A stretch of 64,000 nucleotides of DNA. Origin: Lentibacillus lipolyticus (lineage in GTDB: Bacteria; Bacillota; Bacilli; Bacillales; Amphibacillaceae). Shown here piece by piece: positions 56,758 to 64,000 of this stretch. Under the pieces are notes generated by a model. The model made no database searches, was not told where the DNA came from, and saw only the letters and a program-made list of their open reading frames with translations. Each line of letters opens with the position of its first letter. Position 1 is the stretch's first letter. Location of the stretch: contig SEIO01000003.1 of assembly GCA_004145795.1 (NCBI GenBank), positions 1 through 64,000 on the forward strand, given 5' to 3'. A program made the position numbers and the translations under genes.

Positions 56758-57528
56758 CTACGACATTCCCAGTTTCTTAGGATCAAAGGATAGTGCATCA
56801 ATGAAATGGGGGAGAAAGGTTCCTGGGCCATGAACACCGGGATGCTTCGCTGCGTACTCTGCGGCTAATCCGTAAAAACGCGCAGCAATCAAGGCCTGCT
56901 CTTCAACCCTATCATTGGTTGTCAGGCAGGCTGTTAAGACCGAACCAAGCAAGCAGCCGGCGCCGGTTATGTTGCCTAGAAACGGATGACCGGTCTCGTT
57001 ATGCAGCACCTCGCCATCAAAACAAATCATATCCGTTTTCCCGGTTACGATGGTGGCAGTTTGGTAAGTTTCTGCTACTTTGATGGCAATCTCACCGGCA
57101 TTGCCACCACCGACTGATTCGACGCCTCTTGTTTTCCAAGGTATTTCCACTAGATGTGCGAGTTCTCCGGCATTTCCTTTAATCACAGTCGGCTTTACCT
57201 CATTTAAAATTTGCTTTACAGCTGTGGACCGGAACGGTGTTGCCGCTACCCCGACCGGGTCAAGGACGACGGGAATCCCTTTGTCATTGGCTGCTTTACC
57301 GGCCTGAATCATCGGTGGTAATTCATAAGCAGTTAGCGTACCAATATTAAGCAGGACACCATCGGCATTGGACGCCATATCAGCTGCTTCTTCCTCAGCC
57401 TTTGCCATGACCGGCGCTGCGCCAAACGACAATAAACCGTTTGCTGAAAAGTTGGTGACAACCTGGTTAGTTAGATGGTGTATTAATGGCGTTTTGCTCC
57501 GTACTTCGTCAATGATCTTGTTGTTCAT
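56758..57528 (-). CDS. thiM: Hydroxyethylthiazole kinase
   Basis: 256 residues, ribokinase-like. Phosphorylates salvaged hydroxyethylthiazole. PLIHHLTNQVVTNFSANGLLSFGAAPVM at the start, DPVGVAATPFR, KGNAGELA, TGAGCLLGSV (anion-hole and catalytic Cys region). ATG 57528 overlaps the thiD stop (ATGA); a longer frame to 57558 lacks a binding site. Confidence 0.93.
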   Translation of the reverse strand: MNNKIIDEVRSKTPLIHHLTNQVVTNFSANGLLSFGAAPVMAKAEEEAADMASNADGVLLNIGTLTAYELPPMIQAGKAANDKGIPVVLDPVGVAATPFRSTAVKQILNEVKPTVIKGNAGELAHLVEIPWKTRGVESVGGGNAGEIAIKVAETYQTATIVTGKTDMICFDGEVLHNETGHPFLGNITGAGCLLGSVLTACLTTNDRVEEQALIAARFYGLAAEYAAKHPGVHGPGTFLPHFIDALSFDPKKLGMS

Positions 57529-58331
57529 TTCTTCACCCTTTCCATGCGATGTGCCCATTGATTGGTCGGACCACTTCCATGCCCGACAGAAAATGAATCA
57601 CGAATAGCAACCGTCACAAACTCTTTCGCGTGTTGAACAGCATTAGGTAACGAGTAACCCTGACTCATATACGCTGTAATAGCTGCTGAATAGGTGCAGC
57701 CTGTTCCATGTGTGTTCTTCGTATCAATACGTTCGGCCGAAAAAGTATGCATGATTTCACCGTCATACAAGAAATCAACTGCTTTGCCTTCCAGATGGCC
57801 ACCTTTCACAAGGGCGGCTTCTGCGCCGAATTCATGAACAATTTGTTGTGCGGCCCGCTGCATATCTTCAGCTGTTTCAATTGTTCCGCTGATAATGACC
57901 TCTGCTTCTGGAATATTCGGTGTTACCAGCGTTGCCATCGGAAGCAAGTTGTCACGCAAGTATTCACGGGAATCCTTTGAAATTAATGTGTCACCGCTCG
58001 TTGTGACCATAACCGGATCCATGATATACGCAATATCCAAGCAGGATATTTTTTCCACAACAGCATCCATAATATCGATATTAGCGAGCATACCGGTTTT
58101 AAACGCCTGAAACGAAATATCAGAAATAACCGAATCCAACTGCTGTTTAATCATGGATACCGGCATATGGTGTACATCCTGAACACCTGTCGTATTCTGA
58201 GCAACGACTGAAGTGATAACAGACATCCCATATGTCTGTATTTCCTGAAAGGTTTTCAGGTCAGCTTGGATTCCGGCACCACCACTTGGGTCAGTACCAG
58301 CTATTGTTAATGCTGCAGGTATATGCTGCAT
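57525..58331 (-). CDS. thiD: Hydroxymethylpyrimidine (phosphomethylpyrimidine) kinase
   Basis: 268 residues, ribokinase-like. Phosphorylates HMP and HMP-phosphate. TIAGTDPSGGAGIQADLKTF at the start, DPVMVTTSGDTLI, VTPNIPEAE, and HGTGCTYSAAITA near the C-terminus with the catalytic Cys. Overlaps thiM by 4 bp. Confidence 0.93.
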   Translation of the reverse strand: MQHIPAALTIAGTDPSGGAGIQADLKTFQEIQTYGMSVITSVVAQNTTGVQDVHHMPVSMIKQQLDSVISDISFQAFKTGMLANIDIMDAVVEKISCLDIAYIMDPVMVTTSGDTLISKDSREYLRDNLLPMATLVTPNIPEAEVIISGTIETAEDMQRAAQQIVHEFGAEAALVKGGHLEGKAVDFLYDGEIMHTFSAERIDTKNTHGTGCTYSAAITAYMSQGYSLPNAVQHAKEFVTVAIRDSFSVGHGSGPTNQWAHRMERVKK

Positions 58332-58343
58332 AATTCTTCTCCT

Positions 58344-58835
58344 TTACACATATTTTTCCAACAAGTTGGTTTGTTTCACTTTGGAAACGACGAACAAGCC
58401 AATCAATGCGCCGGTTACACTGCTGACAAGAAATGATGGCAAAAAGAAGAATGCCCCGGCAGAACTGCCCATCAGCACACGTGAGAACGGAACGGCGAAC
58501 AATGCACCAATGATGCCTGTGCCTACCGCTTCACCTAACGCAGCCATTCCTTTTCTGCCTGTCATTTGATAAAGATATCCGGCCAAAAAAGCACCAATGA
58601 TGCCACCGGGAAATGCGAGTAGTGTGCCTAGACCGAGCATGTTCCGGAGCAAGCCAATCATGAAGGCGATGCCAACCGCAGGACCGGGGCCGAGCGTGAC
58701 AGCGGCCATGACGTTAACGGCATGTTGTACAGGATAGGCCTTGGCTACACCGGCCGGAAACCACAAGAGCTGTGCACCAAGTGTTCCAATCGCAACGAAA
58801 ACAGCCATCGTTGTTAATAATCGTGTACGGTTCAA
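58344..58835 (-). CDS. thiW: ThiW, thiazole-transport S-component
   Basis: 163 residues, about five or six membrane segments. ECF-type substrate-binding membrane protein assumed to import thiazole. Family signatures: FPAGVAKAYPVQHAVNVMAAV near 27-47 and GPGPAVGIAFMIGLLRNMLG. The TTG 58835, just after AAGGAGAAT, is the start; a longer frame would include the riboswitch terminator and is rejected. First gene of the operon, directly under TPP control. The ECF module genes are not in the window. Confidence 0.88.
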   Translation of the reverse strand: MNRTRLLTTMAVFVAIGTLGAQLLWFPAGVAKAYPVQHAVNVMAAVTLGPGPAVGIAFMIGLLRNMLGLGTLLAFPGGIIGAFLAGYLYQMTGRKGMAALGEAVGTGIIGALFAVPFSRVLMGSSAGAFFFLPSFLVSSVTGALIGLFVVSKVKQTNLLEKYV

Positions 58836-58865
58836 CTGTATTCTCCTTTCTTTAGGGGTGGGCAC

Positions 58866-58900
58866 GAAAAAAGCCAGATCCATATACTGGACCTGGCTTG
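58866..58900 (-). terminator. Terminator in the TPP riboswitch expression platform
   Basis: AAGCCAG-GTCCA stem with TGGAT-CTGGCTT and a T run on the minus strand, between the TPP element and thiW. Consistent with transcription termination when TPP is bound. Confidence 0.8.
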
Positions 58901-58929
58901 AAATAGCTGATAGCAATAATCTGTCAGAC

Positions 58930-59030
58930 TACTTCCCTACGCTGGTATTAACCAGATCAGGTCCGTAAGAGTCGGAAAGATAATAGAACGCCTTTCCTCT
59001 CAGCCCGCGATTGTTGGGCACCCCTAGTAG
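58930..59030 (-). ncRNA. TPP riboswitch (THI element)
   Basis: Conserved THI elements on the minus strand: GGGGTGC at the 5' end, CGGGCTGAGAGGA, then ACCTGATCTGGTTAATACC near the 3' part and GCGTAGGGAAGT at the end. Binds thiamine pyrophosphate and turns off the thiW-thiD-thiM-thiE operon. Its promoter lies above 59040 on the minus strand; ATGACA and TACACT, 17 bp apart, are candidates. Confidence 0.95.
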
Positions 59031-59252
59031 TACTTTATTATTCTGTTATTCTATTTTAGTGTAACAAATAAAGGTGTGTTTGTCATACCTTTCGAGAAAA
59101 ATCAGATTGTAATATCCCGCCTGGCTTGTTTGATTGATGCAGCAGGAAATGACCAATGAATCTGTGTTACAATGAAATATGTATACTAATGTGAATTATG
59201 CAGATAAAAGAATGCATAGGGTAATAGGAAAAGAACGGAAGGAGGCACATAT

Positions 59253-59681
59253 ATGAATCGAACGGGGGAGGTCGTATTAACCATTGTTGGTGCCCTGATT
59301 TATGGCTTCTTTGCTGCAGTTGGCTCATTTATGGTCTGGATTTTTAATAACGAAGCAATTTGGGATCAGGCGAAGGAGGAAGTCAAGCAGCAACAGCCCG
59401 AAGTACCAGCGGGTGACATGGATGTCGTGCTGAACATGTTTCAGAGTGGTGGCTGGTTTCTGATTATTGTTTCTGTTCTAGCAGTCATCTTAGGCATTGT
59501 ATCGATTGTTTTGATGAAAGGGGACAAAAATCCGAAGGCGGCCGGCATCATACTAATTGTAACAGCCGTGTTGGGCGCTATTATCACGGTTGGTGCCGGA
59601 ATATTCAGTGGCTTATTCTATCTGATAGCTGGTATTATGTGCCTGGTACGGAAGGCGCCGCAATCCATTACCGTGGAATAG
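59253..59681 (+). CDS. DUF4064-family membrane protein
   Basis: 142 residues. Hydrophobic segments at about 7-30, 68-88, 95-115 and 118-136. A polar loop (33-62) with a short acidic part is outside. DUF4064 pattern: TGEVVLTIVGALIYG at the start and KNPKAAGIILIVTAVLG later. Function unknown. ATG follows GAAGGAGG. Confidence 0.82.
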   Translation: MNRTGEVVLTIVGALIYGFFAAVGSFMVWIFNNEAIWDQAKEEVKQQQPEVPAGDMDVVLNMFQSGGWFLIIVSVLAVILGIVSIVLMKGDKNPKAAGIILIVTAVLGAIITVGAGIFSGLFYLIAGIMCLVRKAPQSITVE

Positions 59682-59850
59682 GGGCTGTTATCGATCACTC
59701 GTTTGCACAGGTTATATCAGAATACAAAACGCTTGGACAGAGAGAATCCAGGTGTTTTTCTATGTCTTTGAACGGATGAATCAGGCATCATAACAACGAA
59801 TTTGGGGTATAAGTGGATAAATTTTAAGAGTCAGCATAATTGTAAGAATA

Positions 59851-59880
59851 TTTACAATCACGTATCCAATCCGGTATAGT
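59851..59880 (+). promoter_or_regulatory. Sigma-A promoter of yhdT-panF
   Basis: TTTACA (59851-59856), 18-bp spacer, TATAGT (59875-59880), about 38 nt before yhdT. Confidence 0.55.
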
Positions 59881-59917
59881 AGTAAGGAATAGAGTGAAAT
59901 GGGACTAAGGAGGGTTC

Positions 59918-60199
59918 ATGGTATTGGAAGAGAATAATACTGACCAACGCTACAAAATTGCCAATCGGGAGGCTTTAATTGGTGTTGGGCTGGTTATGTT
60001 TAACTTCGTCTGGTGGTTTGCGTTTGCATACGGACTTGGTGGGAAGAATCCATCTGAATATACATATGTGCTCGGACTTCCGGCGTGGTTTTTTTACAGC
60101 TGTGTGCTTGGGTTTATTGTGATGGCGATTCTGGTAACAGTCGTCGTTAAAAAGTGGTTTGTGGAAGTTCCGTTTGATGAAGAGGGAGAAGTGAAATGA
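59918..60199 (+). CDS. yhdT: YhdT-family small subunit of the pantothenate symporter
   Basis: 93 residues, two membrane segments (about 23-42 and 54-76). DUF997/YhdT family, regularly paired with panF. ANREALIGVGLVMFNFVWWFAFAYGLG is the family core. ATG after AAGGAGGG. Overlaps panF by 4 bp (ATGA). Confidence 0.9.
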   Translation: MVLEENNTDQRYKIANREALIGVGLVMFNFVWWFAFAYGLGGKNPSEYTYVLGLPAWFFYSCVLGFIVMAILVTVVVKKWFVEVPFDEEGEVK

Positions 60200-61635
60200 A
60201 TTGGCAGGCATTAATTCCGTTAATTGGATTGTTGTTATTTATATTCGGCGTTGGTATGTGGGCAGGGAAATATGTAAGGTCATCTAATACATTCATGCAG
60301 GATTATTTCCTTGGCGGGAGAAGTCTTGGCGGATTTGTCCTTGCGATGACGATGACGGCTACTTATGGCAGTGCGAGCAGTTTTATAGGAGGTCCTGGAA
60401 CGGCTTATACCGAGGGGCTTGGCTGGGTGCTTTTGGCGATGACACAGGTGTCAACTGGGTATTTTGTTTTAATGGTTCTAGGGAAAAAATTCGCGATCGT
60501 AACGCGGAAATATAACGCATTGACAATGGTTGATTTTTTGAAAGAGCGCTACCAGTCCAAATGGGTTGTCCTGTTATCGGCATTCAGTATTATTATTTTC
60601 TTGTTTTCTGCGATGGCAGCTCAATGGATTGGCGGAGCTCGGCTTATTGAGTCACTAATCGGGATTCCGTACACGACAGCATTGTTTATTTTTGCACTGT
60701 TTGTGCTGATTTACGTGACTGTCGGCGGTTTCCGGGCGGTTGCGCTGACAGATGCTATTCAAGGGACAATCATGTTCGTCGGCACGCTTATCTTGCTAAT
60801 AGCGACCATTATTGCCGGGGGTGGTATTTCCAATATTATTTCCGATCTCACTGCTGAAAACCCGAATCTGATTACGCCATATGGTGCGGATGGTGGTCTC
60901 TCGCCAGCTTTTGTATCGTCATTCTGGATACTTGTTGGTGTTGGGGTCGTTGCTTTGCCGCAAATTGCAGTTAGAGCGATGTCTTATAAAGATTCCCGGT
61001 CGATGCACCGTGCGTTGATTATTGGCACGATTGTTGTCGGGGTTATTATGCTGAATATGCATTTGATTGGTGTATTTGCTCGCCCGATTTTGCCGGAAAT
61101 TGAAGTGGGCGATAAAGTGATGCCGCTTATTGCCTTGGAAGTCTTGCCGAACTGGCTGGCAGGTATAGTACTGGCTGCCCCAATGGCAGCAATCATGTCA
61201 ACAGTGGACTCCTTATTATTGCTGGTGAGTTCTGCACTTGTGAAAGATGTGTATTTGAATTATGTAGAGCCACAAGCCTCGCATCAACGGGTGAAACGAT
61301 TGAGTATCGGCGTTACTGCAGCTCTTGGTGTTATCGTCTTTCTGATGGCACTTAATCCGCCTGATTTAATCATCTGGCTTAATCTGTTTGCGTTCGGCGG
61401 GCTTGAAGCTGCATTTATTTGGCCGATTGTAATGGGAATCTATTGGAAAAAGGGAAATAAATACGGTGCCATTGCCTCAATGATTACTGGCATTGGATTG
61501 TACATAGTATCCGATTCATTCTTCCCACAGCCGTTTGGATTGCATTCCGTTGTGCTTCCGGTCGTGTTCGCATTCTTTGCGTTTGTTCTGGTAAGTTTGG
61601 CCACGCAGAAAAAGTCGCTTACGCAGAGAGGATGA
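60196..61635 (+). CDS. panF: Sodium/pantothenate symporter
   Basis: 479 residues, about 13 membrane segments of the sodium:solute symporter family. Imports pantothenate, the coenzyme A precursor, with Na+. Signatures: FFLGGRSLGGFVLAMTMTATYGSASSFIGGPG-like start (residues 35-65), GGFRAVALTDAIQG near 177-190, and DSLLLLVSS. Overlaps yhdT by 4 bp. Assignment as PanF rather than another SSF member is supported by the YhdT partner. Confidence 0.88.
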   Translation: MNWQALIPLIGLLLFIFGVGMWAGKYVRSSNTFMQDYFLGGRSLGGFVLAMTMTATYGSASSFIGGPGTAYTEGLGWVLLAMTQVSTGYFVLMVLGKKFAIVTRKYNALTMVDFLKERYQSKWVVLLSAFSIIIFLFSAMAAQWIGGARLIESLIGIPYTTALFIFALFVLIYVTVGGFRAVALTDAIQGTIMFVGTLILLIATIIAGGGISNIISDLTAENPNLITPYGADGGLSPAFVSSFWILVGVGVVALPQIAVRAMSYKDSRSMHRALIIGTIVVGVIMLNMHLIGVFARPILPEIEVGDKVMPLIALEVLPNWLAGIVLAAPMAAIMSTVDSLLLLVSSALVKDVYLNYVEPQASHQRVKRLSIGVTAALGVIVFLMALNPPDLIIWLNLFAFGGLEAAFIWPIVMGIYWKKGNKYGAIASMITGIGLYIVSDSFFPQPFGLHSVVLPVVFAFFAFVLVSLATQKKSLTQRG

Positions 61636-61718
61636 ACATTCAAGAGAGGTAAAAAGGCGATTCATAAAAATAACTAATCATTTATATTTACATGATGCTG
61701 AGAAAAGTATTAAGGAAA

Positions 61719-61782
61719 CGAAAAATCCGAATGATGATTCGACATACTTCTGTTAGATGTCAAATCAGGTTCGGGTTTTTCC
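61719..61782 (+). repeat. Palindromic terminator repeat, copy B
   Basis: AAAAATCCGAA pairs with TTCGGGTTTTT around an inner GACAT/ATGTC stem. The first 22 bases (61719-61740) are identical to those of copy A on the opposite strand at 36560-36539. It terminates panF, in the same relation to its gene as copy A to the catalase gene. Confidence 0.75.
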
Positions 61783-61925
61783 TTTCTAAATAATGTTCTT
61801 CCGCGTAAATAACCCTGCCATTCGACAAATAGTTACATGAGATATTGAATTTTTCAGTGGAGGGTAGTACGATAGAGCCTATCGATATTGCATTTGAAGG
61901 GTTGTAGCATCAGGAGGAACTGAAC

Positions 61926-63287
61926 ATGAAAGAAAAATTATCATTTTCATCATATGCATCCATTGGGTTTATGCTGTTTGCATTATTTTTTGGAGCAGGA
62001 AATTTGATATTTCCAGCAGAACTTGGTCAACATGCTGGTACAAATTTCTGGCCGGCAATTATAGGATTTTTAATAACAGGAGTGGGGTTGCCTCTCTTGG
62101 GAATTATCGTGATGAGCTTTTCAGGAAGTCGTCATTTGCAGGAACTCTCCAGCCGTGTTCACCCGATTTATGCCGTACTATTCACTTCGTTGTTATATTT
62201 AACCATTGGTCCATTCTTTGCGGCTCCCCGTACGGGTATAGTTGCATTTGAAGTTGGTATGTCACCGTTTATAAATGAATCCTCACAGCAATTGGGATTA
62301 TTTATTTTTACATTGCTGTTCTTCGCTTTGGTGCTTTGGTTTTCATTAAAACCAGCAAAGCTTGTTGATCATATAGGAAAAATATTGGCACCCTTGCTAG
62401 TTGTACTTCTTGGCGTTCTCTTAATAGCGGTTATTACCCGCCCGATGGGGACAATGGAGGCACCGCAGGAATCATACACCAATGGAGCGTTCGTAACAGG
62501 TTTTCTGGAAGGGTATAACACAATGGATGCACTTGCGTCGCTGGTATTTGGTATTATCATTATTAATGCTATTCGAGCGAAGGGTGTAACATCTTCTGTT
62601 GGGATAATGCAAGCGACCGTTAAGGCGGGCAGTGTGGCTATATTCATGCTTGCTATTATCTATGTGGGAGTTGCCTACTTAGGTGCAACGAGTACCGGCG
62701 TCTTTGGAATCTTTCAAACTGGTGGACCTGTTTTAAGCAATGCCGCATTTTATTACTTTGACACATTTGGTTCTATTCTGCTTGGGGTTGTCATGACGTT
62801 AGCCTGCTTGACGACTGCAATCGGATTAACCACAGCCAATGCGGAATATGTTCATCAGCTTTTTCCGAAAATAACCTATAGAGCACTAGTGGTATTTTTT
62901 GCTGCCCTAACCTTTGTTATTGCGAATGTTGGGTTAGCCAACGTTATTACTTATTCTATACCAGTACTAATGTTTTTGTATCCACTCGCGATTGTCCTGA
63001 TGATACTGACGTTCCTATCTCCATTGTTTCATCATGCAAGGATGGTTTATCGTTCGACCGTTGCCGTTACGTTTTTGATTAGTATTTTTGATGGGCTTAA
63101 GTCACTCTGTGAATCGCTGAGTATCCCGTACTTTAATTGGATGCAGCCTGTTGTATCTTTTTATGAGCAAACCCTCCCTTTCTATAATCAAGGACTTGGG
63201 TGGCTGCTACCTGCTATTGCGGTGATTGCAGTTACTGGCATTATTAGTCGTGTATACAGAATAACTTCCGCTCGTGCATTGGAGTGA
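61926..63287 (+). CDS. brnQ: Branched-chain amino acid transporter BrnQ
   Basis: 453 residues, about 12 membrane segments, LIVCS family. Na+-coupled import of leucine, isoleucine and valine. Signatures: FMLFALFFGAGNLIFPAELGQ at the start, TIGPFFAAPRTGIVAFEVG, and FLEGYNTMDALASLVFGIIII near 195-215. ATG after AGGAGGAACTGAAC. Single gene. The 291-bp gap before it holds repeat copy B. Confidence 0.93.
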   Translation: MKEKLSFSSYASIGFMLFALFFGAGNLIFPAELGQHAGTNFWPAIIGFLITGVGLPLLGIIVMSFSGSRHLQELSSRVHPIYAVLFTSLLYLTIGPFFAAPRTGIVAFEVGMSPFINESSQQLGLFIFTLLFFALVLWFSLKPAKLVDHIGKILAPLLVVLLGVLLIAVITRPMGTMEAPQESYTNGAFVTGFLEGYNTMDALASLVFGIIIINAIRAKGVTSSVGIMQATVKAGSVAIFMLAIIYVGVAYLGATSTGVFGIFQTGGPVLSNAAFYYFDTFGSILLGVVMTLACLTTAIGLTTANAEYVHQLFPKITYRALVVFFAALTFVIANVGLANVITYSIPVLMFLYPLAIVLMILTFLSPLFHHARMVYRSTVAVTFLISIFDGLKSLCESLSIPYFNWMQPVVSFYEQTLPFYNQGLGWLLPAIAVIAVTGIISRVYRITSARALE

Positions 63288-63290
63288 ACC

Positions 63291-63328
63291 AAAAAAAGCC
63301 GGATTCTCTTACTGAAAATCCGGCTTTT
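63291..63328. terminator. Bidirectional terminator after brnQ
   Basis: AAAAAAGCCGGATT pairs with AATCCGGCTTTT; between convergent genes. Confidence 0.8.
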
Positions 63329-63379
63329 GGCGCGTTAGGCAAGCATAAGTGCAACGAAGGCAACCTTTGTGATGAACCT

Positions 63380-64000
63380 TTAGTGCGATTTTGTTTCCAT
63401 ACGTTCTTCCGCAAACTGTACAAAATAACCCAGAGCATCCTGGTTGCTCAATGATCCTTTATTAACGACATCATCAACCGGTTTACCCACCAGTATTTTC
63501 TTGATTGGAATTTCCAGCTTTTTGCCGTTTAGTGTTTTGGGCAAATCCGGTACCTGATAGATTCCGCTTGGAACATGCCTTGGTGAACATTGTGTACGGA
63601 TTTGGTGTTTGATGGTTTTCTTTACGTCTTCCGTTAGTTCCTTTCCATCTTTCATCTGGACAAATAGCGGTGTATACGAATCTCCATCACCTTTTGGAAC
63701 GTCAACAATTAGGCTATCGTTCACTTCACTGACATGGTCAACGGCTCGGTAGATTTCACTGGTGCCAATGCGGATACCGCCACGGTTGATGGTAGCATCG
63801 GATCGTCCGTAAATAACACATGTATGCCGGTTTGTAATTTTTAAGTAATCACCGTGCCGCCAAATACCGGGAAATACGTCGAAGTAACTGTCGTGCAGAC
63901 GGCTGCCATTCGGGTCGTTCCAGAAATAAATCGGCATGGATGGAAACGGCTCGGTTAGCACAAGCTCGCCGACTTCCTCGATTTGCGGTTTGGCGTTATC
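63380..64000 (-). CDS. Acetoacetyl-CoA synthetase, C-terminal part (runs off window)
   Basis: 207 residues visible, open at the right edge. ANL-family adenylating enzyme of the acetoacetate-CoA ligase type. Visible: the hinge-region GRSDATINRGGIRIGTSEIYR, and the catalytic Lys region KTLNGKKLEIPIKK, then NQDALGYF near the C-terminus, characteristic of acetoacetyl-CoA synthetase. Activates acetoacetate to acetoacetyl-CoA for use in lipid or polyhydroxybutyrate metabolism. In a mevalonate-using cell this could also supply HMG-CoA; that is inference. The start lies outside the window. Confidence 0.87.
   Translation of the reverse strand, partial: DNAKPQIEEVGELVLTEPFPSMPIYFWNDPNGSRLHDSYFDVFPGIWRHGDYLKITNRHTCVIYGRSDATINRGGIRIGTSEIYRAVDHVSEVNDSLIVDVPKGDGDSYTPLFVQMKDGKELTEDVKKTIKHQIRTQCSPRHVPSGIYQVPDLPKTLNGKKLEIPIKKILVGKPVDDVVNKGSLSNQDALGYFVQFAEERMETKSH

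Overview
The window comes from the chromosome of a low-GC, endospore-forming member of the Bacillaceae, most likely a salt-tolerant genus near Lentibacillus, Virgibacillus or Oceanobacillus. The genus is an inference. It rests on Bacillus-type ribosome binding sites, a Spo0E-like phosphatase, a YaaH/SleL-type spore-cortex enzyme, YtxJ (bacillithiol), a glmS ribozyme, CdaA/CdaR and a BCCT compatible-solute transporter. No plasmid, phage, insertion sequence or CRISPR array was seen; this is core chromosome with a few accessory genes.

Region by region. 1-4980: the 3' part of an rRNA operon (23S, 5S) and eight tRNA genes (Asn, Thr, Glu, Val, Thr, Tyr, Gln, Lys), with a spacer carrying one possible small membrane protein. 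5253-9621: a mevalonate-pathway operon (HMG-CoA reductase, mevalonate kinase, diphosphomevalonate decarboxylase, phosphomevalonate kinase). 9771-14701: arginase, a Spo0E-like gene on the opposite strand, then cdaA-cdaR-glmM (c-di-AMP synthesis and cell-wall amino-sugar supply). 14938-18041: a cation diffusion facilitator and a secreted M6 metalloprotease. 18294-20571: glmS with a glmS ribozyme and a further structured leader. 20839-25361: a 14-TM drug exporter, small membrane proteins, lipoproteins and a flavin reductase. 25592-27130 (minus): a HEPN/MNT pair and two small genes. 27234-29454: PadR regulator, HAAS-domain membrane protein and beta-propeller operon. 29796-36202: flavin reductase paralogue, RluA-type pseudouridine synthase, YjbQ, YtxJ, nuclease-fold protein, YndM and UPF0182.

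36596-43700: catalase, HMA metal-binding protein, Crp/Fnr regulator, EcsC-like protein, DUF3891, an MhqR/MhqD-like pair, an MscS channel and a small gene. 43866-47118: hom-thrC-thrB (threonine synthesis). 47240-54203: CYP152 P450, LysM-GH18 spore enzyme, UPF0178, BCCT transporter, squalene/phytoene synthase-family protein and two small genes. 54354-59030 (minus): YfcC-type transporter and a TPP-riboswitch-controlled thiW-thiD-thiM-thiE operon. 59253-64000: DUF4064 protein, YhdT-PanF pantothenate symporter, BrnQ, and the C-terminal part of an acetoacetyl-CoA synthetase running off the right edge.

Genes that work together: the mevalonate operon supplies isoprenoid precursors and the squalene/phytoene synthase relative at 52.6 kb could use them. 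CdaA/CdaR and GlmM/GlmS connect c-di-AMP with UDP-GlcNAc supply, here split by two unrelated genes. Points worth a second look are a multi-hairpin element between the glmS ribozyme and glmS, paired FNR-like boxes before the HMA gene, a structured BCCT leader, a repeated palindromic terminator, a probable small membrane protein with an ATT start, and two GC-rich noncoding patches. No clearly new multi-gene system was found. Motif and start-site calls come from reading the sequence; no database search was run.
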